This document shows, piece by piece, positions 55,915 to 64,000 of a DNA stretch of 64,000 nt; within the stretch, counting starts at the first letter, position 1, and each line of letters opens with the position of its first letter. Source of the stretch: Leeia aquatica (GTDB lineage Bacteria > Pseudomonadota > Gammaproteobacteria > Burkholderiales > Leeiaceae); the NCBI RefSeq assembly GCF_012641365.1, contig NZ_JABAIM010000005.1, positions 62,001 through 126,000 of the forward strand. The letters run 5' to 3'. The notes below the pieces were generated by a model. That model was not told where the DNA came from. It ran no database searches and saw nothing but the letters and a program-made list of their open reading frames with translations. The position numbers and the translations under genes were made by a program.

Positions 55915-56547
55915 ATGGCCGTTCATCTCGTGAGCCACCCCCTCGTACAGCACAAAGTTGGTCTGCTGCGCGAAGTCGATATCAGCACCAAGAAATTCCG
56001 CGAACTGACCGGCGAAGTCGGTCGCCTGCTCGCCTATGAGGCCAGCAAGGATTTTGCACTGGAGACTGTGACCATTGAAGGCTGGTGTGGCCCGGTGGAC
56101 ATTCAGCAGATCAAGGGCAAGAAAGTCACCGTGGTGCCGATCCTGCGCGCCGGTATCGGCATGCTCGATGGTGTACTCGACATGATCCCCAGCGCCAAGA
56201 TCAGCGTGGTGGGCCTCTCGCGTAATGAGGAAACCTTGCAGCCGGAGCCCTACTTCGAGAAGTTCGTGGGTGACCTCGGCGAACGCATGGCGCTGATCAT
56301 TGACCCGATGCTGGCCACCGGTGGCTCCATGGTCGCCACCATCGACATGCTCAAGCGCGCAGGCTGCAAGTCGATCCGCGCCCTGGTGCTGGTGGCCGCG
56401 CCGGAAGGCATCCGCACGGTCGAAGCCGCCCATCCGGAGGTGGACATTTACACCGCAGCAGTCGATTCCCACCTGAACGAGCATGGCTACATCATCCCAG
56501 GCCTCGGTGATGCGGGCGACAAGATCTTCGGCACCAAGCATCGCTAA
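55915..56547 (+). CDS. upp: Uracil phosphoribosyltransferase
   Basis: Pyrimidine salvage enzyme of 210 residues making UMP from uracil and PRPP. PRPP loop [10 protein letters not shown] and uracil-binding [12 protein letters not shown] are intact. AGGAGA precedes the ATG at 55915. Confidence 0.95.
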   Translation: MAVHLVSHPLVQHKVGLLREVDISTKKFRELTGEVGRLLAYEASKDFALETVTIEGWCGPVDIQQIKGKKVTVVPILRAGIGMLDGVLDMIPSAKISVVGLSRNEETLQPEPYFEKFVGDLGERMALIIDPMLATGGSMVATIDMLKRAGCKSIRALVLVAAPEGIRTVEAAHPEVDIYTAAVDSHLNEHGYIIPGLGDAGDKIFGTKHR

Positions 56548-56556
56548 GGCCCGCTG

Positions 56557-57051
56557 ATGCAGAAGATTCTGGTCAGCGCCTGCCTATTTGGCGCACCAGT
56601 GCGCTACGATGCACGACCGGTGCCGGTGCCCCATCCGCTGTGGCAACAGTGGCTAGATGAAGGTCGTCTGGTTTCGCTGTGCCCGGAGATGGCCGGTGGC
56701 TTGCCTGCACCACGCGCTCCGGCAGAAATCCTCGGCGCCGGTGGTGGTGAAGCCGTCTGGCGCGGGCTGGCCCGGGTGGTGGACAAGGACGGCCACGACT
56801 ATACCCGCCCTTTCCTCGCCGGCGCTGAGCAGGCGCTGCAGCTCGCCCGGCAACACGCTTGCCGGGTGGCGGTGCTCAAGGCCGGCAGCCCCTCCTGTGG
56901 CCATGACCTGATTTATGATGGTCGTTTTAGCGGTGGCAAAACCGCAGGAGACGGTGTCACCGCTGCGCTGCTGCGTGCCAACGGTATCCATGTGTTTGAT
57001 GAGCACCAGCTTGAACAGGTCGCGGCCTGGCTGGCGAGCGTGGACAGCTGA
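56557..57051 (+). CDS. DUF523 (YbbK-like) protein
   Basis: Protein of 164 residues with conserved cysteines in VSACLFGAPVRYD, LCPEMAGGLPAPR and KAGSPSCGHDLIYDGRFSG, the typical DUF523 pattern. The cysteines suggest a metal or Fe-S site, but the function is unknown. Nine bases follow upp. Confidence 0.87.
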   Translation: MQKILVSACLFGAPVRYDARPVPVPHPLWQQWLDEGRLVSLCPEMAGGLPAPRAPAEILGAGGGEAVWRGLARVVDKDGHDYTRPFLAGAEQALQLARQHACRVAVLKAGSPSCGHDLIYDGRFSGGKTAGDGVTAALLRANGIHVFDEHQLEQVAAWLASVDS

Positions 57052-57076
57052 GCCCGCGCCTGTTATGATTTGCCCC

Positions 57077-57188
57077 GTCTTGGGGGAGTAGCCAGCCGGT
57101 CGCCCCGACCGGAACCCGTTGTCAACATACTTGCCGGAAAGCGCGGCATGGCACGGGCAGGCAGACGGCAAGTCTGTCGTGGCAAGAC
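57077..57188 (+). ncRNA. yybP-ykoY manganese riboswitch aptamer
   Basis: The landmarks of the yybP-ykoY class occur in order: closing stem P1 from GTCTTG (57077-57082) and CAAGAC (57183-57188), loop GGGGAGTAGCC (57083-57093), a CCGGTC/GACCGG hairpin (57096-57112), GTCAACATAC (57121-57130) and the AAGACCTTTGACC downstream end. The class binds Mn2+. It precedes a TMEM165/GDT1-family exporter gene, a well-known yybP-ykoY target. Confidence 0.94.
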
Positions 57189-57212
57189 CTTTGACCCTGA
57201 TGTCGCCCCTGT

Positions 57213-57258
57213 GGGAGCTGCGGCGCATCTTGGGTCATCGGTATGGCAGCTCCCGAGG
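57213..57258 (+). promoter_or_regulatory. Candidate expression platform of the riboswitch
   Basis: GGGAGCTGC (57213-57221) and GCAGCTCCC (57246-57254) form a 9-bp stem that ends directly against the GAGG ribosome binding site (57255-57258) of the exporter gene. There is no T run, so control is more likely translational than by termination. Confidence 0.6.
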
Positions 57259-57265
57259 TATTCCC

Positions 57266-57838
57266 ATGCATCCTTTCCTGACCTCGACCGGCGTGGTTGC
57301 GCTGGCGGAAATCGGCGATAAAACCCAATTGCTGGCCTTGATGCTGGCAGCACGCTATCGCCGCCCTGTCCCCATCATTCTGGGTATTTTCCTCGCCACC
57401 GTGTTTAACCATGCCGGGGCCGCCGCATTGGGCCACTGGCTGACCCAGCTGGTGCCACCGCACTGGATGCGCTGGCTGCTGGGTGGCAGCTTCATCGCCA
57501 TGGCGGCCTGGCTGCTGGTACCGGACAAGGTGGATGAGGAAGAGGCGCAAACCCGGGGGCACTTTGGCGTGCTGATGACCACCATCGTGGTGTTCTTCAT
57601 GGCGGAGATGGGGGACAAGACCCAGATTGCCACCGTGGCGCTGGCCGCCCGATATCACGACATGCTGGCCGTGGTGATGGGGACGACGGTGGGCATGATG
57701 CTGGCGAATGTGCCAGCGGTGCTGATGGGTGAAGCCGCCGCTCACCGCCTGCCCACCCGCTGGGTGCATGCGGTGGCGGCGCTGGTATTTGCCGTGATTG
57801 GCGTGGCGGTGCTGAGCGGGCTGTCGTTCGGGTTCTAG
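57266..57838 (+). CDS. mneA: TMEM165/GDT1-family manganese exporter
   Basis: Membrane protein of 190 residues with six helices and two copies of the family signature E-x-G-D-K-T: AEIGDKTQLL and AEMGDKTQIA. Bacterial members export Mn2+, consistent with the Mn2+ riboswitch in its leader. The ATG at 57266 has GAGG seven bases upstream; earlier in-frame starts lie inside the riboswitch. The symbol follows characterised MneA of Vibrio. Confidence 0.9.
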   Translation: MHPFLTSTGVVALAEIGDKTQLLALMLAARYRRPVPIILGIFLATVFNHAGAAALGHWLTQLVPPHWMRWLLGGSFIAMAAWLLVPDKVDEEEAQTRGHFGVLMTTIVVFFMAEMGDKTQIATVALAARYHDMLAVVMGTTVGMMLANVPAVLMGEAAAHRLPTRWVHAVAALVFAVIGVAVLSGLSFGF

Positions 57839-57862
57839 CGACTTGGCGCAGGCTTGCCGGGC

Positions 57863-58402
57863 TCAGTGACCATCAAACTGACAGACGGTGAACAGCGGAA
57901 TCTGCTCCTGCGCAATCAGGCGGGAGCCGCCCAGCTCCGGCAGGTCCACGATGACCGCGGCCTCCACGACTTGCGCACCCAGGCGATTCAGCAGCCGGTT
58001 GGCGGCCAGCAGGGTGCCGCCAGTGGCGATCAGATCGTCGATCAGCAGCACCCGGTCACCCGACTTGCAGGCATCGGCATGCAGCTCCACCGTGGCGCTG
58101 CCGTACTCCAGCTCGTAGTCTTCCGACACGGTCTGGAACGGCAGTTTGCCCTTCTTGCGAATCGGTACGAAGCCGAGGTTCAGCTCATAGGCGACCACCG
58201 CACCAAGAATAAAGCCGCGGGCATCAATCCCCGCCACCACGTCCAGCTGCTGGTCCATATAGCGGTGGACAAAGATATCGACCAGCACCCGGAAGCTCTT
58301 GCGGTCCTGCAGCAGCGGCGTGATGTCGCGGAACTGCACACCAGGCTGTGGCCAGTCCGGCACAGTGCGAATACGGTCACGAATGTAATTGGCGTCCAGC
58401 AT
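57863..58402 (-). CDS. apt: Adenine phosphoribosyltransferase
   Basis: Purine salvage enzyme of 179 residues. The PRPP loop is [14 protein letters not shown]; the adenine-binding [13 protein letters not shown] region is present. It converges on the exporter gene with 24 bases between and lies 15 bases downstream of rlmK. Confidence 0.94.
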   Translation of the reverse strand: MLDANYIRDRIRTVPDWPQPGVQFRDITPLLQDRKSFRVLVDIFVHRYMDQQLDVVAGIDARGFILGAVVAYELNLGFVPIRKKGKLPFQTVSEDYELEYGSATVELHADACKSGDRVLLIDDLIATGGTLLAANRLLNRLGAQVVEAAVIVDLPELGGSRLIAQEQIPLFTVCQFDGH

Positions 58403-58417
58403 GGGGGCTTTCCTTGC

Positions 58418-59410
58418 TCAAGCCGCGCGATGGCGGATGCGGTAGCAGTGGTGGATTTTCTGGTTGCGGAAGTCTTCCGGCACACTGCGGGCCGACAAGT
58501 CCTCGACCTGAGCCATGGCGCGGATGCCCGCATCCAGCTCAAACTGCCGCAGATTGTTGGAGAAGAACAGCGTGCCAGTGGGGGACAGCAGGCTGAGGCA
58601 CTGCCGGATCATCCACGGGTGGTCTCGCTGCACATCCAGAATGCCCAGCATCTTCTTGGAGTTGGAGAAGGTGGGCGGGTCGAGCACGATGAGATCGTAA
58701 CGATCTCCCCGCCCAACTGCCTCCCGCAACCAGCTGAACACATCTGCACGGTGCAGTCGGTGCTGCGGGCCGGTAAAGCCATTCAACGCCAGATTGCGAG
58801 CAGTCCACGCCTGATAGGTATTGGACAGATCAACGGTATCGGTGCTGACCGCCCCTCCCGCCGCCGCATAGATGGTGAAGCTGCCGGTATAGGCGAACAG
58901 GTTGAGGAAGCGTGCACCGTCTGCGAGCTCACCGACCCATTGCCGAGCGTTACGATGATCCAGAAACAGGCCGGTATCCAGATAGGCTGCGAGGTTAACC
59001 CAGAAACGGTGGCCGCGCTCGCTGACCACAAAATCCTCGCCCTCTTCGCCGGTTTTCTGGTATTGAGTTTCACCACGCTGACGCTGGCGCAGCTTGAACC
59101 AGATCTGCTCTTTCGGCACCTGCAGGGTTTCGCTGACCGCCGATTCCACCGCCATCACCCAGGCATAGTGTTGCTCTGGGGTCTGCTTCCAGCCGGTATC
59201 AAACTCCTGCAGGTGCAGGCGACCATCGTACCAGTCCACCGCCAGCGGGAAGGCCGGGATGTCCCGGTCGTACAGACGGTAACACTGGAGATCGTTGCGT
59301 CGCGCCCACTTGTGCAGGTGACGGGCATTCTTGGCCAAGCGATTGGCAAAGGGGGCGATGTCTACGGCCTGCAGCAGGGTTGCGCCATCCGGCAAAACGG
59401 GTTCAGTCAT
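58418..59410 (-). CDS. rlmK: Stand-alone 23S rRNA m7G2069 methyltransferase RlmK
   Basis: Protein of 330 residues matching the C-terminal (RlmK) half of the fused enterobacterial Rlm[42 protein letters not shown] motif [23 protein letters not shown] and [11 protein letters not shown]. It would methylate G2069 of 23S rRNA. The m2G2445 (RlmL) half is not attached and not in the window. It overlaps coaD by 4 bases. Confidence 0.85.
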   Translation of the reverse strand: MTEPVLPDGATLLQAVDIAPFANRLAKNARHLHKWARRNDLQCYRLYDRDIPAFPLAVDWYDGRLHLQEFDTGWKQTPEQHYAWVMAVESAVSETLQVPKEQIWFKLRQRQRGETQYQKTGEEGEDFVVSERGHRFWVNLAAYLDTGLFLDHRNARQWVGELADGARFLNLFAYTGSFTIYAAAGGAVSTDTVDLSNTYQAWTARNLALNGFTGPQHRLHRADVFSWLREAVGRGDRYDLIVLDPPTFSNSKKMLGILDVQRDHPWMIRQCLSLLSPTGTLFFSNNLRQFELDAGIRAMAQVEDLSARSVPEDFRNQKIHHCYRIRHRAA

Positions 59411-59901
59411 CGGTGTGTAGCTTTGGCTTTCAGCAAATCCAGTACAGCAGGGGGCACGTACTTGCCCAAAATCAGCTCCCAGCCTTCCGGGCCGACCATG
59501 CCCTTGACCATGGTGGAGCTGACTTCCGCGATCTCGCGGGGCGGCATCAGGAAGACGGTGGTGATGGTGGGCACCAGATCATCGTTGACATAGCGCATAT
59601 TGCGCTCGAACTCGTAGTCGCTGTTGCCGCGCACGCCACGCAGGATGTAATTGGCCCCGACCGTCTGGGCATAGTTCACCAGAAACTGGTTATCAAAGGC
59701 ATCCACCTTGAGGTTGGGCAGGTGGCGCGTGGAATCGCGCAACATCATCAGCCGTTCTTCACGGGTGAAGGTGTATTTTTTGTCCGGATTTACCCCCAGG
59801 GCGACCACCAGTTCATCAAACAGGTTCACGCCCTGCTCGATCATCCACAAATGGCCCTTGGTGACCGGATCAAAGCTGCCTGCATATACGGCTTTGGACA
59901 T
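59407..59901 (-). CDS. coaD: Phosphopantetheine adenylyltransferase
   Basis: CoA synthesis enzyme of 164 residues that adenylylates phosphopantetheine. The nucleotidyltransferase motif TKGH and the ISSTMVK-equivalent [10 protein letters not shown] are intact. The ATG at 59901 gives the family length. Confidence 0.95.
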   Translation of the reverse strand: MSKAVYAGSFDPVTKGHLWMIEQGVNLFDELVVALGVNPDKKYTFTREERLMMLRDSTRHLPNLKVDAFDNQFLVNYAQTVGANYILRGVRGNSDYEFERNMRYVNDDLVPTITTVFLMPPREIAEVSSTMVKGMVGPEGWELILGKYVPPAVLDLLKAKATHR

Positions 59902-59973
59902 GGCCCTGCCTCGTTGAATGTTGCGCAGACTATACCGCGCATCGGGTGGATACGCTACCCATGCGGCCCAAAG

Positions 59974-60005
59974 TAAAAATGCCCGCCGGACCAGCCGGCG
60001 GGCAT
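59974..60005 (-). terminator. Terminator of the dpp operon
   Basis: ATGCCCGCCGG (59979-59989) and CCGGCGGGCAT (59995-60005) pair perfectly in 11 bp around a 5-base loop. On the minus strand TTTTTACTTT follows (from 59978 leftwards), giving an intrinsic terminator 17 bases after dppF. Confidence 0.92.
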
Positions 60006-60022
60006 CCTGCGCCTGACCTGTT

Positions 60023-61006
60023 TTACTGGTTGATCTGTTCGACCAGATGGCAGGCAATCTGCCGATCTTCTACCTTGCGCAGTTGCGGCACTTCGCTGCT
60101 GCAACGGCTGTTGGCATAAGGGCAGCGTTTGTGGAAAGTGCAACCCGATGGCGGGTTGAGCGGCGATGGCAGTTCACCGGTGATCTTGATCTTGATTGTA
60201 CGGTGTGCCGGGTCAATGGTCGGCGTGGAGGACAGCAGCGCCTTGGTGTACGGGTGCAGCGGGCGGCTGAAGATCTTTTCCTTGTCGCCGAACTCAACCG
60301 CGCTGCCCAAGTACATCACCATCAACTGGTCAGCGATATGCTCCACCACCGACAGGTTGTGCGAGATGAACACGTAGCCGACCTGGGTTTCATCCTGCAG
60401 ATCCATGAACAAGTTGAGGATCTGTGCCTGGATCGACACATCCAGTGCGGAGGTCGGCTCATCGGCAACAATGATCTTCGGGTTCAGCATCATGGCGCGG
60501 GCGACGGCAATCCGCTGGCGCTGACCGCCAGAGAACATGTGCGGGTAGCGCTGCACGAATTCCGGGCGCAGGCCGACCTTCTTCATCATCGCCTGCACCT
60601 TCTCGCGCCGCTCGTCACGGCTGAGCTGGGTGTTGATGATCAGCGGCTCTTCCAGCATCTGGCCGACGGTCTTGCGTGGGTTCAGCGAGCCGTATGGGTT
60701 CTGGAACACCATCTGCACCTTGCTGCGCATCTCCTTCAGCGTCGCGGTATTGGCAGTGACAATGTCCACACCGTCAATCGCCAGCTCGCCACTGGTGGGC
60801 CGCTCGATCAGCGTCAGCGCACGGGCCAGGGTGGACTTGCCACAGCCAGACTCGCCGACCACCGCCAGCGTTTGGCCGGCACGCAGGTCGAACGACACAC
60901 CGTTCAGCGCCTTGACCGTGGCGTGCGGCTTCATGAAACCACGCGACACATCGTAGTAACGGGTCAGGTTGCGCGAAGAGAGGATAATGGGTTGTGGCTT
61001 GCTCAT
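60023..61006 (-). CDS. dppF: Dipeptide ABC transporter ATPase DppF
   Basis: ATPase of 327 residues of a peptide importer. Walker [13 protein letters not shown], signature [15 protein letters not shown], Walker [14 protein letters not shown], and the C-terminal oligopeptide/dipeptide extension with a [14 protein letters not shown] cysteine motif (a 4Fe-4S site in some members). It overlaps dppD by 4 bases and ends the operon. Confidence 0.93.
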   Translation of the reverse strand: MSKPQPIILSSRNLTRYYDVSRGFMKPHATVKALNGVSFDLRAGQTLAVVGESGCGKSTLARALTLIERPTSGELAIDGVDIVTANTATLKEMRSKVQMVFQNPYGSLNPRKTVGQMLEEPLIINTQLSRDERREKVQAMMKKVGLRPEFVQRYPHMFSGGQRQRIAVARAMMLNPKIIVADEPTSALDVSIQAQILNLFMDLQDETQVGYVFISHNLSVVEHIADQLMVMYLGSAVEFGDKEKIFSRPLHPYTKALLSSTPTIDPAHRTIKIKITGELPSPLNPPSGCTFHKRCPYANSRCSSEVPQLRKVEDRQIACHLVEQINQ

Positions 61007-62001
61007 GCCGGCACTCCTGGTTGGTCGGCACGCGTCTCGGCCAGATTCAGGGGGAAGAAACAGCGCGCTGCGCCACCGTTAACCGGGGTCAGCTTCGGAC
61101 GTTCCTTACGGCAGCGATCGGTCGCAAACTTGCAGCGGGGAGACAACAAGCAACCTTGCGGACGGTCATACGCACCCGGCACCACACCCGGCAGGGTGGG
61201 CAGGCGAGCGGCGCCCTTGCTGTGCTCCGGAATGGAGTCTAGCAGCGCCTGGGTGTAGGGATGATGCGGCGCTTCAAAAATCGCCGGAACACCTGCAGTT
61301 TCCACCACCTGGCCCGCGTACATCACCGCCACACGTTGAGCGGTCTCCGCCACCACGGCCAGATCGTGTGTGATCAGGATCAGGCCCATATTGTTCTGCT
61401 TCTGCAGACGTACCAGCAACTCCAGCACCTGTGCCTGAATGGTCACGTCCAGCGCGGTGGTCGGTTCATCGGCAATCAGCAGCTTGGGATTACAGGCCAG
61501 CGCCATGGCAATCATCACCCGTTGCGCCATCCCGCCCGACAACTGGTGCGGATAGGCGGTCAGACGCGATGCCGGATCAGGGATCTCCACCAGCGACAGC
61601 AGCTCCAGCGCACGATCCTTCATGGCCGAGCGGCTGGCCGGCTGGTGTTCCTTCAGGGTTTCAATGATCTGGTGACCCACCGTGTAGCTCGGATTCAGGC
61701 TGGTGCCCGGATCCTGGAAGATCATCGAGATGTCCTTGCCGATGATCTTGCGGCGCTGACGCGGCGTCATCTTCAGCATGTCCTGGCCATCGAACATCAG
61801 CTTGTCCGCCGTAACCCGGCCCGGTGCATCAATCAGGCCCATCATGGCCAGCATGGTGACGCTCTTGCCCGAACCGGACTCGCCCACAATACCAACCAGC
61901 TCACCCGCATCCACCGACAGGTCCATGCCTGATACGGCGGCAAACGCTTTACCAACCGGTCCGAACTCGACCGACAGGTTTTTGATTTCCAGCAAACTCA
62001 T
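61003..62001 (-). CDS. dppD: Dipeptide ABC transporter ATPase DppD
   Basis: ATPase of 332 residues. Walker [12 protein letters not shown], signature [15 protein letters not shown], Walker [14 protein letters not shown], and a C-terminal cysteine cluster [14 protein letters not shown]. Sixteen-base gap from dppC. Confidence 0.93.
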   Translation of the reverse strand: MSLLEIKNLSVEFGPVGKAFAAVSGMDLSVDAGELVGIVGESGSGKSVTMLAMMGLIDAPGRVTADKLMFDGQDMLKMTPRQRRKIIGKDISMIFQDPGTSLNPSYTVGHQIIETLKEHQPASRSAMKDRALELLSLVEIPDPASRLTAYPHQLSGGMAQRVMIAMALACNPKLLIADEPTTALDVTIQAQVLELLVRLQKQNNMGLILITHDLAVVAETAQRVAVMYAGQVVETAGVPAIFEAPHHPYTQALLDSIPEHSKGAARLPTLPGVVPGAYDRPQGCLLSPRCKFATDRCRKERPKLTPVNGGAARCFFPLNLAETRADQPGVPA

Positions 62002-62016
62002 GGATTCAGTCTCCGC

Positions 62017-62934
62017 TCAGGACAGGCGCTTCAGTTTCGGATCCAGCGCGTCGCGCAGGCCGTCACCCATCAGGTTGATCGCCAATACCGTAATCAGGAT
62101 GGCCAGACCCGGCAGGGTCACCACCCAGCTGGCGGTTTCCATGTAATCACGGGCATTGGCCAGCATGGTGCCCCACTCCGGCGTCGGCGGCTGTGCGCCC
62201 AACCCCAGGAAGCCAAAGGCAGCCGCTTCCAGAATGGCATTGGAGAAGCCCATGGTAGCCGTCACGATGATCGGTGCCATGCAGTTCGGCAATACGGTAT
62301 TGAACATCAGGCGCAAGATGCCCGCCCCCGCCACGCGAGAAGCAATGACGTAGTCTTTGGCCAGCTCAGCCATCACCGACGCGCGGGTCAGCCGCACGTA
62401 GCCCGGCAAGCCCACCACCGCAATGGCGATCATGGTGTTCACCAGCGAGGGCCCGAGGATGGCAATGATCACCAGCCCCAGCAGCAGGGAGGGCAGCGCC
62501 AGCATGATGTCGGTCAGCCGCATGATGGTGGTCCCCAGTGCACGCGGGAAGAAACCTGCCAGCAGGCCGAGAATCACTCCCGGAATCATGGACATCAGCA
62601 CCGAGAACAGGCCGATCAGTAGCGACAGGCGAGCACCGGACAGCAGGCGGGACAACATGTCACGGCCGACATCGTCGGTACCCAGCAGGAACGTCGAATT
62701 GCCCCCCGCCCAGGAAGGCGGTTGCAGCATGGCTTCTCGATACTGCTCGATCGGGCTGTGGCTGACCAGCATGGGGCCGAACAAAGCGCACAGGATCATG
62801 AAGATGAAGACGAACAGCCCCGCCACGGCCCCCTTGTTCTGGGAAAAACTGCGCCAGAACTCTTTCAGTGGGTGCGGATACTGGGCTACGGGTTCCTCTG
62901 CGGCCACTGCCGCCAGGGTTTGATTTTGACTCAT
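62017..62934 (-). CDS. dppC: Dipeptide ABC transporter permease DppC
   Basis: Permease of 305 residues with six membrane segments; N-terminal OppC-type segment (EFWRSFSQNKGAVAGLFVF) and the EAA loop in ASRVAGAGILRLMFNTVLPN. Pairs with DppB. Specificity for dipeptides is inferred from overall similarity; related systems import haem or other peptides. Confidence 0.93.
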   Translation of the reverse strand: MSQNQTLAAVAAEEPVAQYPHPLKEFWRSFSQNKGAVAGLFVFIFMILCALFGPMLVSHSPIEQYREAMLQPPSWAGGNSTFLLGTDDVGRDMLSRLLSGARLSLLIGLFSVLMSMIPGVILGLLAGFFPRALGTTIMRLTDIMLALPSLLLGLVIIAILGPSLVNTMIAIAVVGLPGYVRLTRASVMAELAKDYVIASRVAGAGILRLMFNTVLPNCMAPIIVTATMGFSNAILEAAAFGFLGLGAQPPTPEWGTMLANARDYMETASWVVTLPGLAILITVLAINLMGDGLRDALDPKLKRLS

Positions 62935-62970
62935 GCTAGTGTCTCACTCAGTGCATGCAGGGGCCACGCC

Positions 62971-64000
62971 TTAGCGGGCATGACGGATACGCGGGTTGAC
63001 GACGCCATAGAGCAGGTCCACGATCAGGTTGACCAGAATCACCATGGTCGCTGTGATCAGGATACCGCCCTGCACCACCGGATAATCGCGGCGGCTGATG
63101 GCGTTGATCAGCCAGCTGCCCACGCCGGGCCAGGAAAAGATGGTTTCCGTCAGCACAGCACCCGCCAGCAAGGTGCCCACTTGCAGGCCAATCACGGTAA
63201 TCACCGGAATCAACGCATTGCGCAGGGCGTGTACAAAGATCACCCGCATGGACGACAGGCCCTTGGCCCGAGCGGTACGCACATAGTCCTCACGCAGCAC
63301 TTCCAGCATGGAAGAGCGGGTCATCCGGGCAATCACCGCTAGCGGAATGGTACCCAGCACCACCGTCGGCAGGATCAGGTGGGTCCATGCCGAGCGGAAG
63401 GCACCCGCATTGAGCTCCGGATCGGCAGATTCGGCCATCCAGCTGTCGATCAGCATGAAGCCGGTTTTCGGCACAATATCAAACTCCAGATCCATCCGGC
63501 CGGATACCGGCAGAGCTATCTCTGGCCACAAGGTCCGCATGTAATTGGAGAAGAACATGATCAGCAACAGGCCCCACCAGAAGATCGGCATGGAGAAGCC
63601 GGTCAGCGAGATGCCCATCACGCCATGATCAAAAATGGAGCCGCGTTTGATGGCGGCCAATACCCCAGCCAGGATACCAAACACCGCGGCGAACAGCAGC
63701 GCACAGACCGACAGCTCGACGGTGGCCGGGAACAGCTTGATGAATTCACCCCAGACAGGCTCGTGTGTTACCAGGGATTTGCCCAGATCCAGATGCAGTG
63801 CATGCTTCACATAGTTCAGATACTGCTCATACAGCGGCAGATCCAGCCCCAGGTTGTGCATGGCACGTTGATAAAACTCGGGATCCAGCTTGCGCTCGCC
63901 CACCATCAGCAATACCGGGTCGCCGGGTATCAGGTGAATCAGGGCAAAGGCGATGATGGTAATCCCGATAAAGGTAGGGATCACCAACAGCAAGCGGCGC
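62971..64000 (-). CDS. dppB: Dipeptide ABC transporter permease DppB (partial, 5' end outside the window)
   Basis: Permease with six membrane segments; RRLLLVIPTFIGITIIAFALIHLIPGDPV at the N-terminal side is typical of DppB. The frame is open through position 64000 (codons for Arg-Arg precede the Leu at 63993), so the true start is beyond the window by only a few codons. The EAA loop is TARAKGLSSMRVIFVHALRNAL. The substrate-binding protein gene dppA is not in view. Confidence 0.93.
   Translation of the reverse strand, partial: RRLLLVIPTFIGITIIAFALIHLIPGDPVLLMVGERKLDPEFYQRAMHNLGLDLPLYEQYLNYVKHALHLDLGKSLVTHEPVWGEFIKLFPATVELSVCALLFAAVFGILAGVLAAIKRGSIFDHGVMGISLTGFSMPIFWWGLLLIMFFSNYMRTLWPEIALPVSGRMDLEFDIVPKTGFMLIDSWMAESADPELNAGAFRSAWTHLILPTVVLGTIPLAVIARMTRSSMLEVLREDYVRTARAKGLSSMRVIFVHALRNALIPVITVIGLQVGTLLAGAVLTETIFSWPGVGSWLINAISRRDYPVVQGGILITATMVILVNLIVDLLYGVVNPRIRHAR

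Noticed and set aside
55798-56541. Upstream extension of the YhiN-family flavoprotein to 640 residues
   Set aside because: The extension is antisense to upp, and the family starts at MAQYDVLVIGAGAAG (55797).
57854-59593. 579-codon plus-strand frame opposite apt and rlmK
   Set aside because: Both minus-strand genes are unambiguous; the plus-strand translation has no domain.

Overview
The window is GC-rich, gene-dense chromosomal DNA from a Gram-negative, flagellated betaproteobacterium. The gene orders kdsD-kdsC-lptCAB-rpoN-hpf-ptsN-hprK-rapZ and mlaFEDCBA-(ABC exporter)-bolA-murA-hisGDCBHAFIE-hinT-tatABC are typical of that class. A Neisseriales-type lineage is a reasonable guess, but nothing here fixes the family. 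There are no rRNA or tRNA genes, CRISPR arrays, insertion sequences or prophage blocks. Almost everything is conserved core genome.

Layout. 0.1-2.4 kb: homogentisate dioxygenase-like and fumarylacetoacetate hydrolase-like genes (tyrosine/homogentisate breakdown) ending at a clean terminator. 2.4-3.9 kb: an isolated, AT-rich lipoprotein gene with Asp-box (BNR) repeats that looks acquired. 4.0-9.8 kb: creB-creC, a methyltransferase on the opposite strand, creD and two small conserved genes. 9.8-12.6 kb: a phytase-like exported protein, a LemA-like lipoprotein, Hsp15 and an Rdx/SelW-like protein. 12.6-15.6 kb: hemN behind a perfect FNR/Anr box, then a gene whose single reading frame joins an XRE/Cro-type DNA-binding domain to a DAHP synthase, preceded by two copies of an inverted repeat. 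15.6-19.3 kb: branched-chain amino acid ABC transporter livHMGF without its binding protein. 19.9-27.1 kb: flagellar export and regulation (flhB, flhA, flhF, flhG, fliA) plus a lone MotA-type stator gene. 27.2-36.1 kb (minus strand): ubiX, an adhesin-E-like exported protein, rapZ, hprK, ptsN, hpf, rpoN, lptB, lptA, lptC, kdsC, kdsD. 36.2-38.2 kb: a Kef-type cation/proton antiporter. 38.3-54.6 kb (plus strand): the long mla-ABC-bolA-murA-his-hinT-tat gene string. 54.6-59.9 kb: a flavoprotein, upp, a DUF523 protein, a yybP-ykoY (Mn2+) riboswitch with its TMEM165/GDT1-family exporter, apt, stand-alone rlmK and coaD. 59.9-64.0 kb: dppBCDF, with dppB running off the window.

How the parts connect. 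The lpt and kds genes build and export LPS, and the mla genes keep phospholipids out of the outer leaflet, so two envelope-maintenance systems lie within 8 kb. rpoN, hpf, ptsN, hprK and rapZ form the nitrogen-PTS and global regulation neighbourhood. The his operon is complete except for hisZ, which the short-form HisG should need.

Most unusual item: the XRE-DAHP synthase fusion (14191-15570) with two TTACC-N5-GGTAA operator-like repeats, one overlapping a plausible -35 element. It suggests a self-regulating first enzyme of aromatic amino acid synthesis. Other points of note are the AT-rich BNR lipoprotein, the FNR box at hemN, the riboswitch, the FlhG with an altered deviant Walker A motif, and a TatA with an extra basic N-terminus.
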